From contig JAYKYS010000008.1 in assembly GCA_036924285.1 (NCBI GenBank), positions 10,300,501 to 10,364,500 on the forward strand: 64,000 bases of DNA, written 5' to 3'. A program made the position numbers and the translations under genes. The stretch comes from Asterella californica. Lineage: Eukaryota > Streptophyta > Marchantiopsida > Marchantiales > Aytoniaceae. Positions 32,936-43,230 of this stretch are shown here, one piece after another. Position 1 is the first letter of the stretch. Every line of letters starts with the position of its first letter. The notes beneath the pieces are model-generated. The model worked only from the letters and a program-made list of their open reading frames with translations. It was not told where the DNA came from and searched no databases.

Positions 32936-34571
32936 GTTATTACGATCCATTGTCTGTCACGGGATCATTTCCGAGTATTTATGGTGGCTCATTGAGGAGA
33001 GTCGTTTATGGCTGCGATGATGACTACTCCAGATCCTATCATTCTTCCGATAGTCACTTACGACGTTGTTTGAGATCTTGTTGTCTACATCTTGTTTTGA
33101 TGTGATATGGCTCCTCCTGATTGGATCTGAACTTTCCAGCGAGAGTTTCGTTCAACACTTGGATCGAAATACGTTGTTATAGTCGACCAAAGGTGGCACA
33201 ATGGAAGAATTATCGTGAAGAATTTTGAAGAGGATTATTACAACCAGATAATAGTTTCATCCGTTTTTTTTGTAGTTCCGTTTATTGTCAAAGCTAGAAA
33301 GCTCTTGAGATGGGCTTGTTGATGGACTCTGAGATAAATCAATTCCAAGCCGGAGTAAAAGAGTTATGACCGGCTGAAGTTGGGTGTCTCAAAATGGAGG
33401 TTAAGAGAATAAGCGACTGTAATTAGAAGACATTGAGAGCGACATGGAGAGTTTGGAGTCGAATTTTGCTATGAAACCTTCCAGGATCTGAGAATGTACA
33501 GTCAGCAACTTAAGCCCGCATTGACGGAGTCCATAGAGCGAATCAAAAGAATTCTTTGGCGATGTGCATTTTACCTTTCAGCTGCTATGGCCTGCTGGGC
33601 TTTAGCTCTATCCCTGTAAGGGCAGAAGGAAGAGGTCAAAAATGCTACATATCTGTGAAATTTTAGACCATTTTAATTATTGGATATAAGGGTATCTCTA
33701 TTTTTGTGCACAAGAGTATGCATATCATCTTGTGTCATTGATAGTTATAGTTTGGAACATTCCGAGAGATTAGTTGAAGATCTGGTAGTGAAATTTACAG
33801 AGTGGTAGTGATGGTGACACTCTAGCTTCTTGAGAATTTTGAGGTCATTTTTGTCGAGTGGTTTGTGAGGAATCAGACAGCAAAGTTCTGTCGAAAGAGT
33901 TTCATGAACTCATGAATGTTATGGAGATAGCGAACTTTGATAAGACATAATTGTCAATTCAGAGGTGATCTCTGTACATGTAATATCTTAATAGAGAGAT
34001 TATTCTACAGGCTATCTACTGGCCTTGGTTTCATCTCGTTCTGAGCTATGGTTGAGGAGTGACAGTGAGGTTTTTGCTCCAAAAGGCGCAAGATTTAAAG
34101 CTCTTTGAAGAACAGGTCGACCTCGAGGTTTTGTTGGTGCTTCAATGCACTTGATCATGAGTATGGAGAGTTATTGACAGTATTACATGTGTTTGGATCT
34201 TCTCCATACTCGCATGCCTGTTTGTTTGATTGGATTTATATACGGACGTTGCGCTTAGGTTTTCTTTTTATTAAGAGTGCTGGTATTTCTCTTGTGGTGA
34301 GGCTGGAATGATGACCAGCAGACCCGAGAGTGCTTGCGATGATGGCAGGAACAGGTTGCCCGTGCTTGTTTTTCTAGTTCTATCCTTAGTCGAGTAAGAG
34401 AGAGATTTGCAGAGAGGACGTGAGGATATCGTTGCGAGATACGTTTAGAGTGTACTTGGAGGTCAAAGAGAGATTTGGGTGGTCACTGGTTTTAAGTCAC
34501 GGAGTGCGACACGTACTCTCCACAGCTAGATACCCGGTGTATTCTCAGATAAGAAAGCACATCACACGACA
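32936..34571 (+). other. Right part of solo LTR G
   Basis: Continuation of G after element A. At 33008-33100 a broken frame (PIILPIVTYDVV, then DLVVYILF) resembles the end of ORF0 of A and B. Otherwise no coding sequence is recognised; frames such as 34105-34311 look accidental. It ends CACGACA at 34571. Confidence 0.6.
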
Positions 34572-34870
34572 GCGTGTATTTGTTTGGGTCTGAGGAAGTC
34601 AGAAGTGGAGAGATGTTCATTCCAGCTACATACATCTCTAGGGAGATCAGGAGGTACAGCTCTACACATGACACGAGAGATGTTGACGATGAGAGTCCGA
34701 CCTGATCATCTCACGGATGGCTCCATGGTGAGGATCAAAGCGATTGTTACGACGACGAAGTCTTATGATGTGTTGGTTGGAGGTGCTATATTATACCTTA
34801 TGGAGTTCGTGATCGACTATTGGACGGAAACAACATCTTACAGATCGGGTTGACAGTCCGGTGAAGAACG
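34572..34870 (+). pseudogene. Element C protease, C-terminal part
   Basis: The protease resumes as ACICLGLRKSEVERCSFQLHTS, followed by MTREMLTMRVRPDHL and TTTKSYDVLVGGAILYLMEF, ending DYWTETTSYRSG. DVLVGG is the second conserved protease block. Together with LLDSG at the left of G this makes one retropepsin-like domain. It leads directly into the methyltransferase region. Confidence 0.75.
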
Positions 34871-35262
34871 AGTGAGTCGCTTACCAGCGTAGTTCAGTGC
34901 TAGAGTTTGGACAACGGAGCCTACACCAGGGACGATGACATCCATTGCAAGGTTCAGTTCGGTCGTAACTTGATTGAGCGAGTTGTTGAAGACAATGCCC
35001 ATGCGAAAGATACTCCGGTCTTTGAGGAGATGGAGGACATGCTTAGCATGACTACGGTAATACCATCTGCCTTGGATGTTCCACTTTGGAGTTTGAGTGG
35101 AGAGTTATAGCAGTATGCTGATCATTGGTGCAGTAGGCTTGGAGTGAAGCCTTTGTACCACCAGTAGAGAAACCAAAGATTGTTCCTGCTACTGACCCTG
35201 TGATCTTATCATCGTTGGATACGACTCTCATTGTATGACAATATCCAGAGGAGGGTGTGTGC
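34871..35262 (+). other. Linker between protease and methyltransferase of element C
   Basis: About 130 codons of broken frame with no recognised domain. It includes the plus frame 34907-35110, which is only partly open. Probably the polyprotein linker, decayed. Confidence 0.5.
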
Positions 35263-36215
35263 ATGTTGGAGTTATTTGGAGAGATCAGCATAGATCTGGC
35301 TGCGCTATTGCAGGCAGACATACTAGTACAGTGATACTTGTATGTGGAGAGAGATGAGGTTGCAAGACGCATCTCATTGCGTCATGTGGTACTTTTGGTG
35401 CAGAGATATCTTGAGTTGTTGTCCATATCAGTTGTTAAAGAATACCAGTAAGCATTATCGTCGAATATTTCACTGCGAGATGCGCAGGATCTCACGTTTG
35501 TTGGCACCATTCACTTGGTGATAGCCGGATGGCCATGTCAAGGTCACACGCGTGCTACAAGAGGTTAAGATTTACATGATCCGTGATCTAAGATGTTTTG
35601 AGAGATGTTACGGATCTTATGACATCTCTAAATACATCAGGTGGATTCTCCAACGTACATCTTAGAGAACGTTCCTTTGTTGGATGATGCTCGTACACAG
35701 ATGATGACGAGTGTGCACCAGGTGCGGTCCTGGGTCAGATCGGCAGTGTTGTTAGATGCAGCGAGAGTGAGATCTCGTGCATATCGTCCACGGTTGTGAT
35801 GGACGAACTTGTTATCGAGGGAGGTGCTCAAGCGTGCACACGATGTAGTGAGACGACCAACACACCTCACTGTTGATGACATCTTGGATGTAGAGCGACG
35901 ATTTCAAGTAGTGAGAGTCGTCGATAGGTCGCTCATGGCAGTGATGAACCTAGTGAGACGGTCCACGATAGCGTTATCCACTTTGGTGAGCTTTCCAACG
36001 TCACATGCTTACAGAGATGGAGGACCTGAGCTTGTATGGGATGCTTAGTTGCGGTAGTTGGTGGAGCTCAATGCCGATGAGAGAGAGCGGGCAATGGGTT
36101 TCGCTACGAGTATGACGGCAGTAGCTTCGGTGTCGGAGGCTTCACGTCATCAAGTATTAGATCAAGCAATGGACTTGAATTGCTTTACATGGATTGTTAA
36201 TCTTGGATTGGCGAG
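35263..36215 (+). pseudogene. C5 cytosine DNA methyltransferase domain in element C
   Basis: A single reading frame, with stops but no frameshift, shows C5-MTase motifs in order. Motif I is MLELFGEISIDLAALLQADI (35263 on; SAM binding). A motif II-like VERDEVARR follows. Motif IV is VIAGWPCQGHTRA, with the catalytic Cys of PCQ at 35536-35538. Motif VI is YILENVPLLDD (35656 on), and a motif VIII-like RSRAYRPRL and a TRD-like LVSFPTSHAYRDGGPELVWD come next. Motifs IX/X read ERERAMGF and QAMDLN. Such enzymes add methyl groups to cytosine. It lies between protease and RT of the same element. Some stops look like TGG or CGA changed to TGA. Captured MTases are known in a few retrotransposon lineages. 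Confidence 0.88.
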
Positions 36216-36458
36216 CAGCGTCGGATGGATTGATGGGTGTTACTGCTCAGATACTTCTGAGCTCTTTGTCTATCGAGTCAATGGAGGCAAAGAGGGGGCC
36301 AAGGCATGTGGAGTTCGTCATCCTTGGACATCATGGGATGTCATAGGAGAGAATGTGGAGCTTGCAGCTAGGACTGTAGGAGTTTTCGCACAATGGCGGT
36401 GGAGGTTGTTGGTGGTGAGCAGAAGGAAACTGCTCCAGAGGTTGCAAGATAGCAGTCA

Positions 36459-37407
36459 ATGACTTCGTCTTCTATCTCTAGCATGGTGACAGAGGATACT
36501 TGGGAGCCAGAGATTAGACCCAAGCTTATAAGAGAGGAGAGACGAAGAGTTCAGAGATTCTTGAAGAGCTACAGGAATTGCTTTACCTTCAGTATGAAAG
36601 ATTTGGGTACCTTGAAGGGACCATGTATACGGGTCGACTTGTCTAATGACACGTCAATCTTTTGACGTCCTTACAAGTACAGTGACATGGAGAGAGCCTT
36701 GATCCAGAGTAAGACTCAAGACTTGTTAGAGGTTGGATTGGTGGAGATGTCACATGGAGAGTATGCATCTGTCATAATTATGCCAGCAAGGAAGGATATG
36801 TATGACAACTACACTGATAGGCGGATGTGTGGAGACTACCGTCCTATCAATCGGCAGACGAAGTCCGATAAGTATGCCATGCTGACACATGAAGAGATCT
36901 TTGATGCAGTGGGGCATGTGAAGGTCTTCAGTACTTTGGATTCGAGCAGGGTATCATCAGTTGCTAGTGAGAGAAGAAGATAAGTCCAAGACAACATTTC
37001 GAGGAATTGACTCTCACGGCAAGGATTGTTTGTATCAGTGGCGGTTCTTATCATTTGGGTTGAAGAACACTCCTGCTGAGTTCCAGAGGGTGATGGACAA
37101 GATCCTAACAAGATTGGATTTTGTCAGATGTTATATTGACGACATCTAAGTCTATAGTGGTACTGTGAAGGAGCACAAGAGACACTTACGAGATGTGTTG
37201 GAGTGGTTTTGAGCTCATGGGTTGAAGTTACACCTTGGGAAGTGTAAGTTCTTCTAGGAGTTGATAGAGTATCTGGGCCACACCATCTATCCAGGAGGGT
37301 TGGGTGTTCAACAGATGAAGGTTGAGGCTATTGCACATATCCCACGTCTCATAGATGTGAGTCGAGTTCGGACATTTGTTGGTTTGGCGAATATCTATCA
37401 TCGGTAC
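36459..37407 (+). pseudogene. Element C reverse transcriptase, main part
   Basis: RT blocks in order over two or more frames: RRPYKYSDMERAL, DLLEVGLVEMSHGEYAS, RRMCGDYRPINRQTK, VFSTLDS, then CLYQWRFLSFGLKNTPAEFQ, and the catalytic box CYIDDI near 37126-37146. GLKLHLGKCKFF, YLGHTIYPGG and RVRTFVGLANIYHRY follow. It is broken by several stops. At 37407 element B is inserted, exactly after IYHRY; the frame resumes with VKRFSSIVKPL at 47513. Confidence 0.9.
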
Positions 37408-38323
37408 TGTAACGACCTATGTTACACATAGGAAGTTTGTCTATTAGTAAGGTATTTAGTTATAACTAAGTGTTGAGAATGTTTATTTGCTGCCCAAGTA
37501 CTTTAAAGAGGTATCAAGTTAGTCATGACTAGCCAAAAGTTAGTTATGGTTAAACTTAGCTGTACTTTTGGCAGAATTCAGATATTTCCTAAAGAGTGAG
37601 CACTACTATCTTGTCATCTTGTCTAAAAGGTAGAAAGGAGGTGGAAAGTATCCCTTATCTCCTTTTTTACTTGATATTAGTGGTTGGATTAAAGTTGTGG
37701 ACTTGGTGGACATTAAAAACAAGAAGAGATTCCACATGTTTCCTTTTTAGTGGGTCCTAGTGTAGAAGAGGGGTGGAAATTTGAGATTCCTTGAGAATAT
37801 TCCAGAATCCTTCTAGAAGTTGTTGACTTTGAAGGAATAAGCCCATGTGAAAAGGTAAGAAGCCCATGTGATTAATGCTTTTACCTTAAGTAATATCTTA
37901 GTAAAACCCGGTAAAAGTAGTTACGACTGAGTTACCGGAGGGTACCAAAGTAAAAACCTAGAATGTATAAATAGAGGAGTAGAGAAGAGCTCCTCATCCT
38001 TGTTTTCACATCGTCGTAATGACAACTTGAGAAATATAGAGAATGTGGGATATTTTTAGCATGTGAGAACTTGAGAGACGTCGTTAGAATGGAAGATTTT
38101 AGTTGATGAGTTTAAGGAGATTTTTAGTTGATAAGTTTGTGGGTGTATGAATGAGTGAACTTAGCATTTTTCTCTTCAAGATTCATGGTGTGCTTCCATC
38201 AAAGCCATCAGAGGTGACCCCTGAGTGAGAGACAAGCCCGACATGTTGCAGATTCGTGGATGACGATCGTGGAGATTGAGAGATGGGGGGGTAGTTGATC
38301 GATAGGACCGCGGAGGGTTTACA
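37408..38323 (+). repeat. 5' LTR of element B
   Basis: 916 bp, TGTAACGACC to GGTTTACA. It contains the 42 bp that the 5' LTR of A lacks. A TATA box TATAAATAG lies at 37966-37974. Confidence 0.95.
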
Positions 38324-38327
38324 TTTT

Positions 38328-38344
38328 TGGTTCCGTTGCCGGGA
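38328..38344 (+). other. Primer binding site of element B (tRNA-Glu)
   Basis: The same 17-base complement of the tRNA-Glu 3' end as in A, five bases after the LTR end. Confidence 0.85.
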
Positions 38345-38368
38345 CCTCACTTGAAAGGATCATTGAAA

Positions 38369-38539
38369 ATGTTTAGAGTTCAGTTCTATATTAGACAAAA
38401 AGAGATTATGAGAGAACACATGGAGAGAACGTTGGGAGGAGAGAGAGTTAACGCGATGTTAGCAACATTAGAACCTTTCGTGTATCCCGTAGTGATATAT
38501 GACGCGTTCGAAGTCATTCTTTACATCTTGTTCACTTAG
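38369..38539 (+). CDS. Leader ORF0 of element B, 56 aa
   Basis: Counterpart of the A leader ORF at 25135-25305, with the same 56-codon length and two residue differences. In B the frame is open further upstream to an extra ATG at 38327, but the shared start is the MFR methionine. Function unknown. Confidence 0.45.
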   Translation: MFRVQFYIRQKEIMREHMERTLGGERVNAMLATLEPFVYPVVIYDAFEVILYILFT

Positions 38540-38634
38540 AAAGGGTTTGAGGAGAGTTGAAAGAGGGTGCAACAAGAGTTGTAGAGAAAGGAAGAGAGAA
38601 AAGTTATTAGAGGAGAGAAATTTGTGAGTTTAAA

Positions 38635-39110
38635 AATTCTGCTCTCTGGAAAATTTGTACAGTCGCTGTCAAATTTTCTGTGAATTTTATTTTCCTGAGA
38701 AACTTTCCAGTGTTTTAGATTGGCTAATAACCTATCTAGGACAAAAGAAATCATAGGAAAAGGTGGTCTAGAGAAGGAGCAATGAATTTTCAAAATTGAG
38801 GGGGTTTATTCGTGAGAGTTGAGGAATTCTGTTCTCTGGAAAAAGTTTACAGTCAGTGTCAGATTTTCTGTGAATTTTATTTTCCTCAGAAACTTTCCAG
38901 TGTTTTAGAGTGGCTGATAAGCTATCCAGGACAAAAGAAATCATGAGAAGATGAGGTCTGAAGAGAGAGAAGGAATTTTCAAAGTGGAGGGGGTTGACAA
39001 CCATGAGGGAAGTGAAAATATACAAATTTCAGTTCTCTGAAAATTTGTACAGTCATCACCATCTCTTCTGATTAGGGAAGTTTCTGTTGAAACTTCATGA
39101 TTTAGTAGCT
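38635..39110 (+). repeat. Leader tandem repeat of element B
   Basis: Same 190-bp-class array as in A (units near 38632, 38823 and a partial third). CCAGTGTTTTAGA recurs in the two full units. Minus-strand frames here are by-products. Confidence 0.75.
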
Positions 39111-39176
39111 TGGAGAGATCTCTTACCAACTAAGAGATATACGTTTCGGCATACAAGGAGGTCTTGACGATACGTC

Positions 39177-39494
39177 ATGGGGAATCCAGTTCAAGTGCCA
39201 AGGTTGAAGAAGAGACGTTTGGGAGTTAGAACGGAGACGGAAAGGCCAACGTTAAGTATAGAGGCGTTGCGATCAAGCATCTATTGCAGTTGGGGTGCCA
39301 TTTTTGCTTTATATAAAGAAGCTTTTACGAGCATCGGCGCAGATGTGAAGAAAGTTGAGTTCAAAGTATCATTCATTGTGGAGGCCACGAATGCTCCTGG
39401 CGAAGTAGAGTGTGATCCTTACAAAAGTGACTTTAAGATGTCTGCTAGGATCAGTACAGACGATGGTCATGAGGATATTATCATGGACTCTTAA
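39177..39494 (+). CDS. ORFx of element B, 105 aa
   Basis: Intact 105-codon frame, same start (MGNPV) and length as in A, but differing at 33 residues by hand count. VEATNAPGEVE and KKRRLGVRTET are the best conserved parts. Function unknown. Confidence 0.55.
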   Translation: MGNPVQVPRLKKRRLGVRTETERPTLSIEALRSSIYCSWGAIFALYKEAFTSIGADVKKVEFKVSFIVEATNAPGEVECDPYKSDFKMSARISTDDGHEDIIMDS

Positions 39495-39632
39495 TTTTAG
39501 ATTGGATTTTAATTCGTGTATAGCATGTGTAATACACGATTTTCAATATAAAGCTCGAAAGAGTTAAGAAAGTGATGTAGAGTTATTTTCTTCAAAGATA
39601 TTTTGTCCACTTAATGGTTGAGAAAGTGCAAC

Positions 39633-40109
39633 ATGAGTGGAAGTTCAAAAGATTGGAAAGTTAGACTTAGAAACCTTCCTCAAGGTTTAGATGTCATAGT
39701 AAGCGTCGGAGAGAGCTCGAAAGAGATTATCGTTGAGTTTGAGAACCCTAGTACAAAACCTCAAGTAGAGTCTCCGAGGAGAAGAGTAGAAACCGACTTG
39801 TGGTGTTATTTCTGTAGAGGGTTGGGACACAAAGTAATGAACTGTCCAACTAGAATCAGAACCGAGAGAGCTAAAGGGAAGCGGGAGTTTACTGATTTAA
39901 GTCTTTGAGTGGGTCCATCGTCACCAGCGCCAATTCATCTTCTAGGCGAAGATCCTTGTCCAAGTTGTGGAGTGGGTGATCTATCAAGAGGACACAAGTG
40001 CGTCGATGTGACCGCCCTACTTACATCAGTAGTCGAGAAGTTGGACGAGACTCAAAGAGCTGAGACGGAGAAGTTGTCGACTTCAAAAGAGGACTCGACT
40101 GAGTTGTGA
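39633..40109 (+). pseudogene. ORFy of element B, zinc-knuckle protein with a stop
   Basis: Counterpart of A's ORFy, same 158-codon span, with CYFCRGLGHKVMNC intact. Codon 92 is TGA (39906-39908) where A has CGA. The second Cys/His cluster also lacks one Cys relative to A (Gly instead). It was probably functional in the ancestor. Confidence 0.6.
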
Positions 40110-40322
40110 TGGAGATCGTCATTCGGATGGTGGAGAAGACGGTGATGCGACTCAGGCTCATGATTACCTTGGGAGAAGAGATGGCACAAGAGGTGTTGTT
40201 ACAACCATTTCTTTTCATTTTACCTATGGTAGATTACTCGCGAATGGAATTGGTGATGTTCATACTCTTTTAGCGAGTAGTTATTGCACAAAATTTAGAA
40301 GGGTAGAAAGAATAGTTACAAG

Positions 40323-41856
40323 ATGGGGAAGTTACCAGTGTTTCATGGGAAGGACAATGAAGATGTAGAACCATTTGTACGAGACTTCAAAAGGGGTTGC
40401 ATCGAAAATAACGTGAGAAGGAAGGAAGAATGGGTGTTGTTACTGCCAGAGTTTTTAGAAGATTTTGCTCTTACGTGGTATGAAGATCGAGTGAAGAGCA
40501 AGACACCTGGTGTAGTTGAAGACACATGGGAGACGTTGAGTAATGCACTCATCGAAGAATTTTTTCCAGAAGAGAGTTATGAGAAGCTCATGGTGGAGCT
40601 TACTCATTTGAGGCAATGAGACGACGAGAAAGTTCGACAGTATGCCGAAAGAGTGGATAAGTTGGAGCAGCGGTTTCGAACGGTCTTACGGAAGAGTGGA
40701 GACAATGTGGAGCTAACGATGGCGGAGATTGGAGCAGTGTTGACCAAGAACTTGGTGGGAGGGTTGAGGCCTTCAATTCGAACCCAAATGAGGTACGAGA
40801 AGCCAGCAACCAAAGCGAAGACCATCAAGATTGCGACAAACATGGAAGAGAGTTTGGATGAAGGAGATATCATCCAACCTCATCATGTTGCTTTGGTGTC
40901 GACTCCGACTCCTGGTGTAACCACAACGATCGCACCTGCATCATCACAATTGGTGATTGCTTCAACGTCAGCTCCTACTCCAACGGTGGTGCCAAGACCG
41001 TTTGTCTCAACAACGATGTCTACTGCCACCTCTGATTTTCATGCCGAGCTGAAGAGCATCACCGATACTCTTGCGGATCTCAAGATAAACGTGGTGCAGT
41101 TACGAGAATGGAGGAACAAAGGTGGAGGAGGAGGTCAAAGAGGTTACGATAACAATCCCAACCGAGGAAATCAAGGTAACTTTGGAGGCAACCAAGGTAA
41201 CTTTGGAGGAATCACTTGTTGGACGTGTGGAGGTTCTCATTTCCAGCGAAATTGTCCTAACAACGGAGCAAGAGGTGCCGAAGCTGTCAGAATGAATGTG
41301 GGTGGAGGAAATCCATCACAAGGACGAGACAAGGGGGTGGCTACTATCGATGTCGTGCGAGATCCCATCTACGAGAAAGGAGAGAGTCAAACTCTTCTCA
41401 TGCACCGGTGGAGCTTTTCGCTCAAGAAAGGAAAAGAACTCGATTTTCTGATGAACCGGTTTTCATGGAGGAGTCAGGTAGTAGAAGTACTCGTTCGAGT
41501 AATGTTTCGAGTACACCAAGGGAGCCAAGAAGGAAGTTGGGGATGACGGATTTCACCATTTCATCTTCCCAAGCGGGATATGATGTGGTTGAAGATGTGG
41601 GTGCTCAGAAAGCCAACATCACTGTTGGACAACTGATCGCACTTAATCCCAGCTTACGAAGGGAACTCAGAGGAGGACCGAGTTCTAAGAGAAGCAAGAA
41701 GAAGAAACCCAAGAGCAAGACATCAAAGTCTATGGGAGTTGGTGTGGTGGATGTGCATGCTTCAGAGGTATGCACTAGGGCTTCAAAGATTGAAGTCCGG
41801 TTGAATGGTCACTATGTCTCTGGAGTATTGGTGGACAGAGGGTCGGCTGTAAACGC
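40323..41856 (+). pseudogene. Gag and zinc knuckle, to the protease start, of element B
   Basis: Gag as in A, but with the TGG codon that A has lost. A TGA at 40617-40619 replaces A's CGG. The gag-pol junction, disrupted in A, is continuous here (TSDFHAELKSITDTLADL), showing that gag and pol are one frame in this family. The CWTCGGSHFQRNC knuckle follows. A 1-bp deletion near 41387 shifts the frame. The protease has VLVDRGSAVNA where A has DGG, and is cut at 41856 by solo LTR D2. Confidence 0.88.
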
Positions 41857-43226
41857 TGTCGGAGTGTGATCCGTCTACCTAGGAAAGCGCCGGGCTTTTG
41901 GCTGTGGTTGTTTACTCAAGAGGTTGGCTTTCAAGTCACAATAGGGCTATAAACACTCACACAGATGTGTAAGATCTAGTAATATGCTCAGAAAGCGAAA
42001 TTCAGGTCTAGCTGGCAGTAATAAGATCCGACGACGAACTTTGACACTCACGGAGAAGAAAACTATGAAGGTTAGACTTCTAAACTTCCCCTACATGCAA
42101 ATGAGGTACTACTGAACTCACACACGAAGTTTCAGCCTGAGATCAAATTCTGACACGGAGATATGGACAGAAAAGTTCTGAGCAAGAAAACTACGGCAAT
42201 TTCTGGTACCTAGATGGCTATTCCGACCTATAACAGAAGATTGGCTCGATCAATTTCAAATATTCTTACAGGATTTGGATTCTACAGGATGCTGAACACC
42301 CCTGTGAAGTTGGGACTCCTGACTGTGCACAGAACTCCAGATCTCCTCCTCTGAAGTCGCTGCTCTAGATTAAGAGCTTTTCAGACCCCCTCTGCTTCAG
42401 CGGCCTCCCTGAATTACTCAATCACTCAATCGATGCGAAACTTTTTGGGAAATCGTAGCCCTCTTGGCAGAGAACACAACTTCGAAGTTTTGAAGCGATT
42501 TCCTCAAATCTGCTGCAAGTGACACTGAAAACCCTAAATCCAACAAAAGTGATTCAATTCTAGCACAATTCGAACTTCAATTGGTCATAACTTCGTCTTT
42601 ATTGCCTCAAATCGATCGAAAATTTCACTAGAAGTGCTTGGCATGACGAGCTCTATCTCCCTGTGCTCTCAGATTTCGAAGTCCCTCACCAAATGCTCGA
42701 ACTCCACTCTAGAGCTCTGTTTCTAAACTTAGAGTTTTACAAAAGAAAAAAATGGACCAATGGGAGTTCATAGCTCCACTTGACTTTCCTTTTGTGCCTT
42801 AAACTACCTGGTAACCTTTCTACACTCATAAGCTACCACGTCAAGCCCCCTAGAGTGCCAGCGTAAAACTTAAACTACCTAAAATGACACATAGTCCCGA
42901 AAAATAACTTAAATTAGCTAGAAAGCGTGCATGGGCGACAAGTAAGTACAACCCATGAGCTCAAACCCCTATCAGCATGGAAACCCTAAGTTATGTACAT
43001 TGAACGTCATAGACAAGTAAGAAGTCACTTGCACAAGCGCACAAATGCTTGAGCAAGATAACTAACATACTATCAGCCTACTAGGACTCAAAATAGTGTT
43101 AACACCGTATGCAAAGGTGTCAAACATATACATAATGGACTAGAAGTAATATGAGCTAACTTCTAGAACTACCAAACCTAAGCGTCGGAGTAGAAGTCAA
43201 GCATGTAGCCGCCAAATGACGCGACA
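41857..43226 (-). repeat. Solo LTR D2 (family D) inside element B
   Basis: 1370 bp, minus orientation (starts TGTCGCGT at 43226, ends CTCCGACA at 41857). The target duplication is ACGC (41853-41856) and ACGT (43227-43230); A has ACGC at this site, so the right copy has one C-to-T change. It splits the B protease between SAVNA and the SERLMKKLGM segment. Confidence 0.92.
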
Positions 43227-43230
43227 ACGT

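Larger units (their letters stand above)
23871..34571 (+). mobile_element. Solo LTR G (about 1.98 kb), interrupted by element A
   Basis: It starts TGTCGTGTTGTGG at 23871 and ends CACACGACA at 34571, with a perfect 4-bp duplication GCGT at 23867-23870 and 34572-34575. Removing it rejoins the C protease frame as GKA-ACICLGLRKSE, which confirms the ends. Excluding element A (24217-32931) and one copy of its target duplication, G is about 1.98 kb. It has no gag or pol, so it is probably a solo LTR. Its ends resemble those of the F LTR but the interior differs. Confidence 0.8.
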
